Below, one piece after another: positions 1 through 11,209 of a stretch of DNA of 64,000 nt. Source of the DNA: Ciborinia camelliae (lineage: Eukaryota > Ascomycota > Leotiomycetes > Helotiales > Sclerotiniaceae); NCBI GenBank assembly GCA_025890175.1, contig JANPYM010000004.1, positions 3,052,800 through 3,116,799 on the forward strand. Direction: 5' to 3'. Each line of letters starts with the position of its first letter. Position 1 is the first letter of the stretch. Under the pieces are notes generated by a model. It saw only the letters and a list, made by a program, of their open reading frames with translations, was not told the origin of the DNA and did no database searches. The translations under genes were made by a program, and so were the position numbers.

Positions 1-486
1 ATGGTGATCGATTCTTTCCTCTTCAGCATCGTTCTTTTATCTAATTGCAGACCTACGATTTCGATGTGACCCGTCGCGTATGACACAATCAACATTCCTT
101 TTTCATAAAACACATCTATCTTATCTTATTTCTGGTACCTATACTTTTATACTTATAGGGATTGTGGTTCGGTTTGGTCGGAGAGGGGAGGGTGGTATGA
201 TCTCGAGGATTAGATTAGATTAGGTTTGTTTTTTGGTTCGTGGTTCATGGTGATGGATGGATGGATGGATGGATGAGACGAGATTGAAAGTTTGAAGACA
301 GGATTCATTGATGTGGAAAGAAATTTCGTTGATTTATTGATTTGTATGATTTAATTACCTTAGATACTTGCATCTTATGACTACTATTTGCAGTAAAAGT
401 AAAATCTATTGAAAGGAGTGATTTCTATTTTTTATCTCATCCCATTTCATCCCATCCCATCCCATCCCATCCCATCCCATCCCAAA
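1..486. other. Intergenic DNA at window start
   Basis: No supported gene. It holds a GGAT microsatellite (about 251-274) and a CCCAT pentamer array (about 439-483) that abuts the stop codon of the glutamate decarboxylase gene. Positions 14-53 resemble 7769-7808, upstream of the 2EXR gene (see findings). Confidence 0.6.
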
Positions 487-2295
487 TCAACAAACAGCCC
501 TATGCACCCCCTCACTCAAAGGATTCTTCCCCCCCTTCCCCAACCCCTTTCCATGTCTAAGACCCACCGTCCCATATTGTTTTTCCGCACTCGCATGGCC
601 CTTACTCAAATGTTTACCCAGCAGCCTAAGATCCTGCACATCACTCTCAATCAAAGACTGCGTCGTGGAACAAATATCCGAAATCAAACGATCCAAGAGA
701 TCAAAACTCATACTCTCCCTTACCACCACTCTCAAAATCTCCGTCGTTTCTTCGCGCGGAGGGAGCGGATAGTTGGGGATGATGTATTGTTTGGCGCGGA
801 GAAGATTCGAGATGGTTTCTTGTTGGAGGTGCGGGAATTCTTTCTGGAATTCGTCCGAGAAGCGGAAGGCCACGACGGGGAGTCCCGCGTTGTAGTCTGC
901 CGATGTTTCGCCTTCTTTGTGGAAGATCGCGGCGTTGAGCCCGGAGAATGTATGTTCGCCTTTTGGACGGTGGATGTCGGATACGCAGGTGTACCATCCG
1001 GTGGCTTCGAGGGATTTGGAGAGCACCCGGGCGTTGCTCATGCAGTTTTCCATGATTTGACGGTAGCCCTTGAAACCTAGGTGGATGAGGTTATAGTATT
1101 GAGCGATAACTTGAGCACCAGGACGAGAGAAGTTGAGAGTGTAGGATTCTTCTGTTCCGCCTAGGTAATGGAGTTCGAAAACGAGATGTTTGGGGAGATA
1201 AGATTCATCGCGCCAGATAATCCATCCGACACCTGCGTATACGAGACCAAATTTATGACCGGATGTATTGATGGATTTGACTCTTGGGAGTTCGAAATTC
1301 CATTTCGATCCACCGGCTTGAGCATGGGTGAAGGGTGCCACAAATCCTCCCGAGGCAGCGTCGACATGAATTGGTATGTCAACTCCGGTCTTGGCTTCAT
1401 AATCATCCAGGATCTTGGAGATCTCTTCAACTGGCTCGTAGTGCCCAGTGTAGGTGCTTCCTAGGATCACGAATATCCCGATGGTGTTCTCATCGATATT
1501 TTCCTTGACCAATTCTGGATCAAGTCTATAATTAGACTTTTGGCACACTGGAAGGATTCTGGCTTCAACTTCAAAGTATCGGGCGAATTTCTCAAGAGCG
1601 ACTTGAGCATTGGATCCCATGATGATGTTTGGCTTGGATTTATCCTTTCCTTCAGCTTCACGCTTTTCTTGCCAACGTCTCTTCATGGCTAAGCCACCAA
1701 GATGGATAGCTTCTGAAGAACCAGTGGTTGCAGATCCAATCGCCTTCTCCCCTTTTTGTGCTCCCCACAGATTAGCGATAATGGAAACACATCGTGAATG
1801 CATTTGCATCATTGCTGGATATTCATCTGCATCAGACATATTTTTGGAAATATTTTCAAACATTAATTGTTCAGCATGAGTCTCCATGTATGTACCGACA
1901 AAACTGAAATCATCATGATTAGCAATTGCCAAATTAATTTACGTGCTCCAATTCAAAGAGTCGAACATACCTTGCCAAATTCAAATTAGGTCTGCCATCA
2001 AGATCTAATTCATCCTTCAACATTTGATGAACAGCATCTGCCGGTGCACCATCCTGTGGTATTTCGAACTTGGAGATTTCTTGCTGGGAAGCATATCGAG
2101 TGGAATATGGGGTGATGTGAGAAGTTCCTCCTTTGGTGTGTACATGCTTTTGACCGGCATCTTTCATATGCATACCCTGAAGATTCTTAATAATATCATC
2201 TGGATTGACCTGAATTGGAGATTATGTTAGCATGAGATTTCTTTCGGAGTTCGAAGCTTGAGAAGGGATTAACTTACGTGGCGTGCGAGAGACAT
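487..2295 (-). CDS. Glutamate decarboxylase (PLP-dependent), three exons
   Basis: Converts L-glutamate to GABA and CO2 in the cytosol, the entry step of the GABA shunt. I place exons at 2278-2295 (MSLARH), 1971-2209 and 487-1903, with introns 2210-2277 and 1904-1970, both GT-AG and frame-preserving; this gives 557 residues, normal for fungal GAD. The second junction restores the family motif around NLNLASFVGTYMETHAEQLM. Visible active-site elements are HVDAASGG (Asp about 267, which contacts the PLP ring nitrogen) and SINTSGHKFG, whose Lys (about 303) forms the Schiff base. The C-terminal tail after residue 500 is Lys/Gly-rich; a calmodulin-binding role, as in plant GADs, cannot be judged from sequence. 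The start is the first ATG, just 5' of the short first exon. Family assignment is secure; exon 1 is the least certain part. Confidence 0.95.
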
Positions 2296-4062
2296 GGTGA
2301 TTGTATAGAATTAGAAAGTTGTAATTGTAGTTAGTTTTATGATGTCTTTGCAAAGTTGAGGAATGCGAAAAGGATATTGAAAGAGTATGAACTTTGAAGA
2401 GTATTGATGAGAGAGTAAGAAGAATTCTTGAATTGAGATATTAATTCTTGGCTGGTTAAGATGGGGAAGCCTCCTTTTATATTGTGATATCAGTCAAATT
2501 CACTCACCTATACCTGGCACCTTTATCTTATGGGTATGACGACGATTGATGAGGTTGATTGAAAGTTCGGAACTAATAAGATCTAGAGCTCAATTGCAAG
2601 TACTGGCCACACAAATCACATAAAGAGAGTTTCTTTTACTTGATCAATATATTTCTGATCCAATTGAATTCTATACTTGTGGCTTACAAGTTACGAAACA
2701 TGCTATTCATGAAAATCATGGCGAGTTGAAAGTCGACAGACTCCGCCAAGCGTCATAGTGGCTCTGATAGAAAGCTTGTTTTTGTAACCCTGTATCATCT
2801 TAGGTCAAGGGATTTGTGGAGCTGTGCTTTGAGTGAAGTTTGAAGCTTGGAATGGTCATGGAAGATCTTTTCGTGGAGGAATCGTGTCAATTTGAGGCTG
2901 GATGGAGGTTCAAAATACTTGAGGCTTTATGTTGGCAGTCTACACATTGGAGATGTTGTACAAGTGTGAGGTACAAGTCAGGAACGAAAAATGATCTGTA
3001 TTTGTGTTTCCCATGCCGGCTGGATAGATCCCACAATTGCATCCTCTTATCGTTATCATTTGATGACGGCATGCCATGCCAAGTTATATCAAAATTCCAA
3101 ACCTAATAACCTACACACATATACTTTACGACAGCTAGAACTATTTCCAAAATAAACTAATAATAAGTAGTTGGGTTCCGTCTCTATCTTCCGTCCGCCA
3201 TCCGCTGTCTCCTGTCTTCTAATTTCATGATAGTTCCGATAGCTCTGATTGTTCCAATAGTCTCCTCTCCTTAAGGCTTGAGCCTGCCGAGATTAGAACT
3301 CTTACAAACCTCGTCCTACGAGTAAGCTTGGAGCCTGACAATTTCCGTTACATCCCGCAAGCTGCACAGTTCTTACATTCTTATAAATCTTATAAAAATA
3401 GCTGGGTAGAATAGATTCTCATATGATTTCTACGGACTTTCAGTTACACCACATCCGTCGGTTCTTGTAAACCTCCGACAACCTGAAGAGGGGTAAATTC
3501 CAAAGAAATGGAACTGATTGGCTGGTAAGCTGCATAAATAATGAAGCACCAAACAACCAACAATGCATCATAACGCCTCTTTCGATTGATGATGTGATGT
3601 TATGGACTGGATTATGGATTTCCTCTCCTCTACAAAGAGATACGCAATCATTTCATTGCCTCAGCCTCTACCTCTACCTCTACCTCTACCTCTTCCTCTT
3701 TTATAACGTGTATACGCGTACTCGTATTATACACGTTAATTATATTAAGGATGAAAGCCCAGTAAGCATAATCGAGAATAAAGATCAATTTATCTATCTC
3801 TCTCTATCTCATTTTGTCTTCATATTCTCAATATCTACATCCCACTAAACCATCAACTCAAATTCTTCGATATCACCTCATCTTGTTTCAAAAACGATTC
3901 GGACCCGAGCCGAGCTGTCCCGTATCAAAAGGCTGCATTTACGGGGCGAGAAAGAACGTCATTGAATGACTAGCATTTACTCTTGATCACAGCATTCCAT
4001 TCAAATTCATATCTACCGAGCTTCCTCCCCTCCTCTCTCCTTTTGTCATCAATCATTTCAAT
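2296..4062. other. Intergenic region, GAD / fasciclin promoters
   Basis: The two flanking genes diverge here, so both promoters lie in this stretch. A CCTCTA hexamer microsatellite occupies about 3664-3699. Several short open frames have no recognisable domain and unconvincing composition. No RNA gene was seen. Confidence 0.5.
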
Positions 4063-5607
4063 ATGAAGATCTCAACTACTGTTTTGTTCCTTGTCCTTGC
4101 GGTAGTTTCTACTGCCTTCGTTATTCCTGATGAACATATGACCAATCAGATAATTATTGAATCTCAAGAAACTTCAAAGAAATGGCTGGATAAAGTTTCA
4201 GAGACCAAAGACAATATCTTCTCTCATGCCGAAGAATCTTTCAAAGATGCAGTTGCATTCAGCGAGAATGCTTTCGATAATGCTATTGATACCTTCTCGG
4301 ACGCCGGTGAAAAATCACAGAATGTCATTGAATGTCACCACTCAATGTCAAAGTTCGATATATCGGGCTGGTTGAATTCTGCCATCCCCACTGTTGGGAA
4401 TATGGATATCTTCAATCAGCCACACGAGAAGCCTCCTCATCATGAAAAACCTCCTCACCACCCCAAGAATCCACATCACGGTCTTGGCAAGCCTAGCAAG
4501 ACTGTCTACGAACTAATTGCGAGCAGCAAGTATACCACCAAACTTACCGAGCTCATCAACGAATTTCCGGACATTGTCGATGCTTTGAATGGCACCGAAG
4601 CCAACTATACAGTCTTCGCACCAACTGATAAGGCTTTTGAGAAGATTCCAGATCATCACGAGAAACCTTCAAAGGAAGTAATCAAGGCTGTCCTTGGATA
4701 TCACGTCTCCCCGGACTTCTACCCTGCCGGTCGTGTCCTCGTTTCGCACACCATCCCAACACTATTCAAGGAAAGTCGCCTGGGCGATGAACCTCAACGT
4801 CTTCGAGTGGGGTTAGGTCTCAAGGGATTGGCCGTTAATTTCTATAGCAGAGTCATCGCTGTCAACATCGTATGTTCTCTTTCCTCATCCATCATCTCAT
4901 CATAAACCAAGTATAAACTAACAATCAATACCTAGTTTGGGACCAACGGAGTGATTCACGGCATCGATTCCCTTCTCCTCCCCCCACCACCCGCACTCCA
5001 CATCATTGAGCTCCTCCCCGGTGAATTCTCCACCCTCCAACTCGGTCTTGAGAAAACAGGCCTCTTCGATACCCTCGCCGCCGCTCACCATACAGGAGGA
5101 ACATTCTTCGCCCCCAACAACTGGGCATTCCAAAAACTGGGCCCGAGAATCAACGCCTTCCTCTTCAGCAAATACGGCCAAAAATACCTCAAGGCGCTCC
5201 TGGAATACCACATCGTCGCCAACCAAACTCTCTACTCGGATGCTTTCTACAAAGCCAAATCCGAATCCAAATCTGATGATCAGAATTCGAACATCGATAG
5301 CGAAATCCCCCCGGCACATATACCCAAAGGACACTTCCACATCGATCTCCCCACCTTATTGAAAGACCAGAGTCTCCGCATCGATATCGCGCGTTTTGGC
5401 GGCCTCATCCGCATCACGATTAATGGATTGAGTAGCGTACGTGTGCAGGATGGCGTTGCAAAGGATGGCGTCATTCATGTTTTGAGCGAGGTTTTGATCC
5501 CGCCGAAGATGAAGATGGGGGGTGGGATGGAGATGTGGGATGGTGGGGACTTGGATGTGTGGGATTTCATGCAGAGGTTGAGTCCTTTTGTTGATGGGGA
5601 GTTGTAG
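4063..5607 (+). CDS. Secreted protein with two fasciclin (FAS1) domains
   Basis: Two exons, 4063-4869 and 4936-5607 (intron 4870-4935, GTATGT...CTAG, phase 0), encode 492 residues. Residues 1-20 form a clear signal peptide (hydrophobic core TVLFLVLAVVSTAFV). Residues 30-110 are charged and probably helical, followed by a His/Pro-rich linker (about 120-140, repeated EKPPHH units). FAS1 domain 1 starts near 146 with the H1-type box NYTVFAPTDKAFEKIP and a YH motif (VLGYHVSP). Domain 2 follows the intron with GGTFFAPNNWAFQKLG and LLEYHIVA. FAS1 proteins are extracellular adhesion modules; no GPI signal is visible at the C-terminus, so it is probably secreted or wall-associated. The exact ligand is unknown. 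The C-terminal tail is Met/Gly/Trp-rich and unusual for the family. The start is the only ATG that gives a signal peptide. Confidence 0.9.
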
Positions 5608-7966
5608 GTGGTTGTGGGATTGGGATGGTTGGGGTGGTGGGGATGGGTGGATGGTGTGGATTGTGGGGATGGGATGGCGTAATTTATGGGGATAGGGATA
5701 GGGATAGGGATACGGAATTGGGAATATGTATCACCAGTCAGCATACATATAAAAAAGAACTCGGTAATGGCTTTCTTTGGCCATATTCATTTCTAAAATA
5801 ATTTACCTCGTTATAATATCCGCTACATAGATACCTATCTATATACATAAAACGAACCCTCCCCTCTCTTCCACTCCTATGCAGACTTCTTTCTCTATGG
5901 ATACCCATCTATTCGGATTCGCTTTTTTCTTGTTTTGGAAGTTTCGCTGGATAGAGGTGGATGGATAACCTATGTCAATGTTCTTCCGGCTAAATCCAAG
6001 CAACCCGCGCGGTTTCGGTATTTCCGTTTTAGATATAGATACCTAGATACAAAACCAGCGAGCAAGCGGGCGATTCGGATTAAATGATACCTATAATACC
6101 TATAATTCCTACCCCCCTATAACAAGCTATCCACCCAGGAATCCATACCTATATCCACATCCACACCCCGCGTACTTTAAAGCGTAGCCAACATTCATTC
6201 ATCCATCCATCTATCGATCCATCCATTCATCCATTCATCCAACTAACCAACCAAACACGATCCCATTTCCGCTCAGGTTTATCGAATTCTATTCTCGCTA
6301 CCTATATATTGAGCAGAGGGAGGTATTTAAATACCTACCTAGGTGGTTGAGGTGGTAACTTGGGTAGTTATTTGGCGGTTTCTGTTCTTTTCTTCTTCTC
6401 CAGAGATATATGGGATCGATCGATTGAGTAAAATTCGTTGTGTGTGTGTGTCTTTCTTTTTTGGTTTGTTGAGGTAGGGGATGAGATGTGAGGTGAGAGA
6501 TATTACATATAGATTGTGCTATTCGTTTGAAGGTAGCCGGCTGCGTCTACAGTGGTGGTTTTTGGGTATGTGTATTTTTATTGTGCTGAATTGGGTGGGT
6601 GTTGGGAAGACTGCGGATGGTGAGGGGAAATTATATGAGCTGTGATTTCACCACCCATTGCACGACGAATGATGGATGCAAGTATCACAGTGTGTTTATG
6701 CCCCAGATTATCGGCGGGAGTACGGAATCTTTCTTGTGAAGGGAATACTTTGAGGAGTAATCTTCTCGGCGCGGTAATACCGTAATATTCGTGTTTTGGG
6801 ATGGCTTTTTGACCCGAATTATCCATATTTTTGTAATCCGGCATTATGGTTAGGGCCGAAATATGTTGGAGATTAGAATTTTCAAGTTTAGTACCTACCT
6901 ATATATAGCTACGAAGAAAATAATGCCACATTCGATATTGAAGGAAATAAAAGTATGTAAAGGAGAGGGATAAAATATTTTCTGATTGGGGAAATGGCAC
7001 AAAAATGAATATCATTTTGGGCTATGCGTTTTTGAGGGCTGGATCCCGATATGAGATAGGATTTCATAATGGTAAGTATGCGGCACGCTCATTATTTGGT
7101 GGATCGTTCTAGCGACAGTTACGCCTTTGCTAGAAGTAGTAGAGGGAATTACGAGGTTGATGGTCAGTCTCAGGGGATGACACCCGAGGGCTTTTGGAGT
7201 GTACCTATGCAAATGTGCGAGATGTGGATTGAAAACTAGCGTCGTTTTAATCTCCTTTCTTCATATTCTTCTGCTGATTTATCAGAATCTTGAAATTATT
7301 GTCTGTCACTTTGGGAGGAAACGTAGTAAAGTAGATGTAGATGAGGATAAAAGATGGAAAACCATACTTCCTCGTACACCTCAATATTATAGGCCGAGCC
7401 AGTTAGAGTTCGGATTCACCCACTAGGTTTTGACGGGGAATAAGTGATCATCGGAGATACCCATTTAATCAGTCTAATAGTTGAGGATATGAATGATCAC
7501 GCACATACAATGGCAAAAAGCTCAACATTCGGGATAGAGCATTGAGTGATGCGCCGTCAAATGTACACTCGTTGGAACTATGAACCTTTGAGCTAAAATC
7601 ATTGATGTGTGAATCATCATGTGAATGATCCTAGTTCGACTGATGATTCACCATTTTTTCAATATCTAAATCTTTAGTTCTGTCATGCATAGGCCCTGCC
7701 TACAGTGAATGACATGCTGTACTAGTACGGCTACTCTCATTATATAAGGTAGCGATCCTGAAGAGGATCTCTTTCCTCTTCAGCATAGTTCTTTTATCAG
7801 ATTACAGATCCTGAAGCTATTCCCACATGCCCTAGGTGACGTGCATGACAAGTTCCTTCTAATATACGCACTCGCTTTTTAAAATCTTCTGCCAAAAAAG
7901 AATCGACTTCGATCCTCATCGCCTGATTTAATCTCCAAGAACACTGAACAAAATACGAAGAACAAG
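5608..7966. other. Intergenic region with microsatellites
   Basis: No supported gene. It holds a GGGATA array at 5688-5710 (G-quadruplex pattern just past the fasciclin stop), ATCC-type repeats at about 6196-6241, a short GT run near 6438-6452 and a CTACCTAGGT palindrome near 6336. An 88-residue open frame on the minus strand (6578-6844) has no recognised domain. Confidence 0.5.
5688..5710 (+). repeat. GGGATA tandem repeat, G-quadruplex pattern
   Basis: Four G-runs separated by ATA lie about 80 bases after the fasciclin stop codon, in its likely 3' UTR and on the transcript strand. Confidence 0.7.
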
Positions 7967-8716
7967 ATGGCGTCAACAACGAGTGAAACTACATTTCATC
8001 GATTCCCCAGACTTCCCACCGAGCTTCGCCTCAAGATGTGGAAGTTCTTGCGTCCTCGACATCGATTAATTCGGCTCTCTCTTAAAGAGGGAGACTTCAG
8101 GAGTACCGCTATCCTTCCTATCGGTCTCCAAATCTGCAAAGAATCACGAGAGGTCACTTTAAGATCCTACAAGCTTCGCATTGCCGTGGAGCCGTCAAAT
8201 GCTCGCATATACATCAACACCAAATACGATGCGCTACAGCTTCTCATTCCAAGAGATTGCGATGACTTGGCTACCTACTGCAGCCTTCTTACCATGGCAT
8301 GCGCCGCCATCAAAAAAGACATAAAGGTTGTCTTCATCGATTGTGAAGATTTTGTGGAAATCCTCAACGCCAGACCGGCGGCCTTGAAAGCTGGTCCAGA
8401 CAAACCTTCTCTCACGCCCTTGTTTGGACCAGATTGTCAGGTGTTTGTACTTCAAAAGCAGTCTGAACTTATACGACATATACGAAGTCAGCCTTTGTCA
8501 CACAAACTCGCAGAAGAGAGCCCATTCGCTCAAAAGATGAAGTCTGTATTCGGTGCTCGGAAGATCGATTTTATTTGGAGGGACGAGTTCAAAGGTACAA
8601 TGGCAGAACGAAAAGACCCCCTCATTGAGCAAAATTGGACCAACGGGTCTGATGAGCTTGACAAAATGGTTAACAGAATTGTTAAGCCTTATGTCAAAAG
8701 TTTGAAACTAGATTGA
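7967..8716 (+). CDS. 2EXR domain-containing protein
   Basis: A single-exon gene of 249 residues. The N-terminal part (residues 6-65) carries the fungal 2EXR signature: FHRFPRLPTELRLKMWKFL, then a hydrophobic beta segment, then LQICKESREV. 2EXR is an F-box-like domain expanded in plant-associated ascomycetes; no biochemical role is established. The rest of the protein has no recognised domain. The ATG is preceded by AACAAG, a fair fungal start context. It stands alone between the fasciclin and Hsk3 genes. Two other F-box/2EXR-like genes lie far away at 52.7-54.9 kb and are not close relatives. Confidence 0.85.
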   Translation: MASTTSETTFHRFPRLPTELRLKMWKFLRPRHRLIRLSLKEGDFRSTAILPIGLQICKESREVTLRSYKLRIAVEPSNARIYINTKYDALQLLIPRDCDDLATYCSLLTMACAAIKKDIKVVFIDCEDFVEILNARPAALKAGPDKPSLTPLFGPDCQVFVLQKQSELIRHIRSQPLSHKLAEESPFAQKMKSVFGARKIDFIWRDEFKGTMAERKDPLIEQNWTNGSDELDKMVNRIVKPYVKSLKLD

Positions 8717-9357
8717 TGATTGGGGGGTCAACACAATTCATACAAGAGTCTCAGGGTTAGCTATTAGATAGCAGGTCCTTTAAATGGCAATCCACTGGAT
8801 AGCAATCCCATTATAGCAATCCATTCATCTCACTCTGATAATTCTGCATTCAATAATCTTAGGTTTCCCAGTGAGTGAGAAGAAGCTGTCACTTGACGAT
8901 CACACTTTGATCACACTTTCGAAGATGTCCTAGATGAGAGAAGCTGTTGGATAGAAAAAATAGGTATTTATATCAAATCAACATGGCCCGTGCGCAACGC
9001 TCTTCTTGTTTACTCTTCGTAACAAGCAAACAAGCAAACAAACGAACAACACCACACATGAACCTTTCAAAAACAATCGAATAATAATCCAGTCAGTGTT
9101 TTACTCATTACTAGTCGGAACACCCAAACTACATCAAACTTACAATCGCCGCACCAAGACTGCTGTAGTAACACAGATCTTCACTTTCTCTCAGTACCTA
9201 ATTACCCCTCCATCCCTCGATCGACCCCTACACCTTCCAAACCCTCTCTCGCACACTCGCATGATCAAACTTCTCTATTTTTGGCTTTCCCACTTCGAAT
9301 TCTAGCTTCTCGCTTTCATAAATCAATATCTCGTTCCCTCCATCAATCTCTACAATC
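8717..9357. other. Intergenic region upstream of Hsk3
   Basis: Short spacer with no supported gene. It has small internal near-repeats (GGCAATCC / GCAATCC near 8786-8825) and AAGCAAACAAGCAAAC near 9025. Confidence 0.5.
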
Positions 9358-9891
9358 ATGGCTTCCCGACTTCCAGGTGGCGGCGCACCTCGTCTTTCCA
9401 CTGCACCCAGTAGTAGTACCAAGCCTCGACAATTAGTATGTCACTCAAGCCCCTCCATATACACTGCATAGTTCCAAATTCTCCCTTGTGCCTCTGTCAT
9501 CCAACCGTTTTATTTTCAATCTACAATACTGCATTGGACAGTCTTGACTAACAACCTCAGTCCCATCTACACGCACAACTCGCACAACTCTCCGCCAATC
9601 TCGGTGATCTTGAGAATCTTTTACGAAATACTAGTATACAAGCTGAGTCTATTCGGGGTTTGGGCGCGTTTCATGGAGGATTGTAAGTCTGCTATTTTCT
9701 TTTCATTCCCACGGCAAGAAATCAAGAGAATCAAGGTATCTAACAATCATGTCCATAGATTTATGGCGGCAAGCAAAGTTTTAGGAGAAGAGACAATCGC
9801 GGGAAGCGCACAACAAGAGGGACAGGGGCAGACACAGGGACAGGGAAACCGGTCAACGGGGCGCAAAGATGATTCTGATTCCGATTTTTGA
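9358..9891 (+). CDS. HSK3: DASH/Dam1 complex subunit Hsk3, three exons
   Basis: The exons are 9358-9435, 9561-9682 and 9759-9891, with GT-AG introns 9436-9560 and 9683-9758; the spliced frame gives 110 residues. The spliced core reads RQLSHLHAQLAQLSANLGDL, ENLLRNTSIQAESIRGLGAF, then HGGLFMAASKVLGEE. This matches the short coiled-coil family of DASH subunit Hsk3, which helps the DASH ring couple kinetochores to spindle microtubules. The Gln/Gly-rich tail (QQEGQGQTQGQGN) and acidic Ser-Asp end are poorly conserved in the family. The yeast protein is about 70 residues; filamentous homologues are longer. The second junction splits the codon for Leu in GGLFM, which fits conserved spacing. It is easy to miss because no single open frame is convincing. 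Confidence 0.85.
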
Positions 9892-10244
9892 ACCTACGTT
9901 TTGTCTTTGGATAGTCTAGGGGGCACGAAGCAGGCGGCATTCGATCATGGAAACAAAATATCGAAACTCACACGACAAGATATGGAATGTCTAATTTCGA
10001 CATTCCCAAAAAAGCTCGGTCCCAGTCAATCAACACTGCGATTGCTACGACGGCTGCTATCAACATACACATACTTTTCCTATGTTTCTTTACAACCTTA
10101 AACAGATCTAGAACACGGCCGTGCACGAAAGATTGAGTGAGATACCAGCCTTATATCTGGAGCTCCTAACCCTCATCCCTGGCCAACGTACTTCTTGCTA
10201 CGTTATGTCGATAGCGGACCATAAAACAGAAGCAAAAGATGAAG
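9892..10244. other. Spacer between Hsk3 and tRNA fragment
   Basis: No gene seen. It must hold the Hsk3 3' UTR and the polyadenylation signals. Confidence 0.4.
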
Positions 10245-10300
10245 CTCCCTCGGGTGGGCTTGAACCACATCGTCTCTATATCTCTTTCATCTAGAATCGT
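10245..10300 (-). pseudogene. tRNA-Asn 3' fragment (decayed copy)
   Basis: On the minus strand this reads GTGGTTCAAGCCCACC followed by CGAGGGA and G, a T-arm plus acceptor 3' strand almost identical to the intact tRNA-Asn about 120 bp away on the same strand. Even the trailer is similar (CTTTTGCT..CTGTT). No matching 5' acceptor strand TCCCTCG or D-arm is present, so it is a relic of a local duplication rather than a functional gene. Confidence 0.7.
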
Positions 10301-10367
10301 TGGCTCCGGACGGTCAGCGAAGCGTCATTCAATTGATGTCCCGGTATCAGGAACAGCAAAAGGTAAT

Positions 10368-10472
10368 CTCCCTCGAGTGGGATTGAACCACTAACCTCTC
10401 GATTCCGATCTTCGTGGTTCTAGTGAACCAAGAATAACAGTCGAACGCGCTAGCCAATTGCGCCACGAGGGA
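10368..10472 (-). tRNA. tRNA-Asn (GTT) with 31-nt intron
   Basis: The minus strand folds as a complete cloverleaf: acceptor TCCCTCG/CGAGGGA with discriminator G, D-stem GCGC/GCGC, anticodon stem TTCGA/TCGAG, T-arm AGTGG-TTCAATC-CCACT. The loop begins CT-GTT-A, giving anticodon GTT, and the GCGCGTTCGACTGTTA and AGAGGTTAGTGG segments match eukaryotic tRNA-Asn. A 31-nt intron sits at the canonical place one base 3' of the anticodon; it contains its own hairpin (TGGTTC/GAACCA), and its GAACC could pair with the anticodon. The mature length is 74 nt. A TTTT run follows closely (terminator). No CCA is encoded, as expected for eukaryotes. Confidence 0.93.
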
Positions 10473-11209
10473 TATTTGATGTCTCCTGACAAATGTATTT
10501 TGTTATATATACAGTTCCAACCTTGGCATCTCAAAAAGACCCACATCACTCCACAAGAATGGTGGGGGACGAACAACAACCCACCATTATCCACGGTTGA
10601 TCTGGGAAGAGGTTTTCGAAGGATATTTGTGGGAGAACGCGGGCTGAGAACAGATATGCATGGGCAAGGACATGTGCTGCAGTATGAAAAGTCCGCAAGT
10701 TCAGCCCGGGGAATGCAGGTATCTAGGGATGTATATTTAATAGGCTTTTGTGAGCTCAGCTCTATTGATCCCTAGCAATTAGGACGTGTTTTGTGAAGAG
10801 CACTTCCCCGCTTCAGAGCTCAGCTGCTCAACTGATCTTCAAGTGAATAGTTTTGGCTAATCGCTCAAGGAAAAGTCCAGGTGAATACTAGGTATCTCAA
10901 GCGACTTGTTGAAATAAATGGCTCCAGTGAATGGATTCAATTCAGCATGTCCAAAGTACATCTTGATCTTCTAGTGAAGGTGGAAAGATAACCAACCAGA
11001 TTTTGAGATAGCGGCGGAGAGAGATTGAGATATGTATCCGGTGTATGAGAACGAAAGAAATATTGAGAGCCTCATCAAACTTCCAAGGTAGAAGAGAATG
11101 TTGTGAGATGATCTAATAAGGACTTTGAAAGTACTACCATTATAGCAAATCCGGTAGCAGTAAGACACCTAGCTATATATACCTACCTAGGTAATCCGAG
11201 ATATGATTA
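10473..11209. other. Spacer between tRNA-Asn and MITE
   Basis: No supported gene; short open frames only. Contains ACCTACCTAGGTA near 11181-11193. Confidence 0.5.

Noticed and set aside
409..1080. 223-residue open frame on the plus strand
   Set aside because: Antisense to the conserved 3' half of glutamate decarboxylase; begins in a CCCAT microsatellite.
6578..6844. 88-residue frame on the minus strand
   Set aside because: No domain, no supporting signals; not distinguishable from chance.
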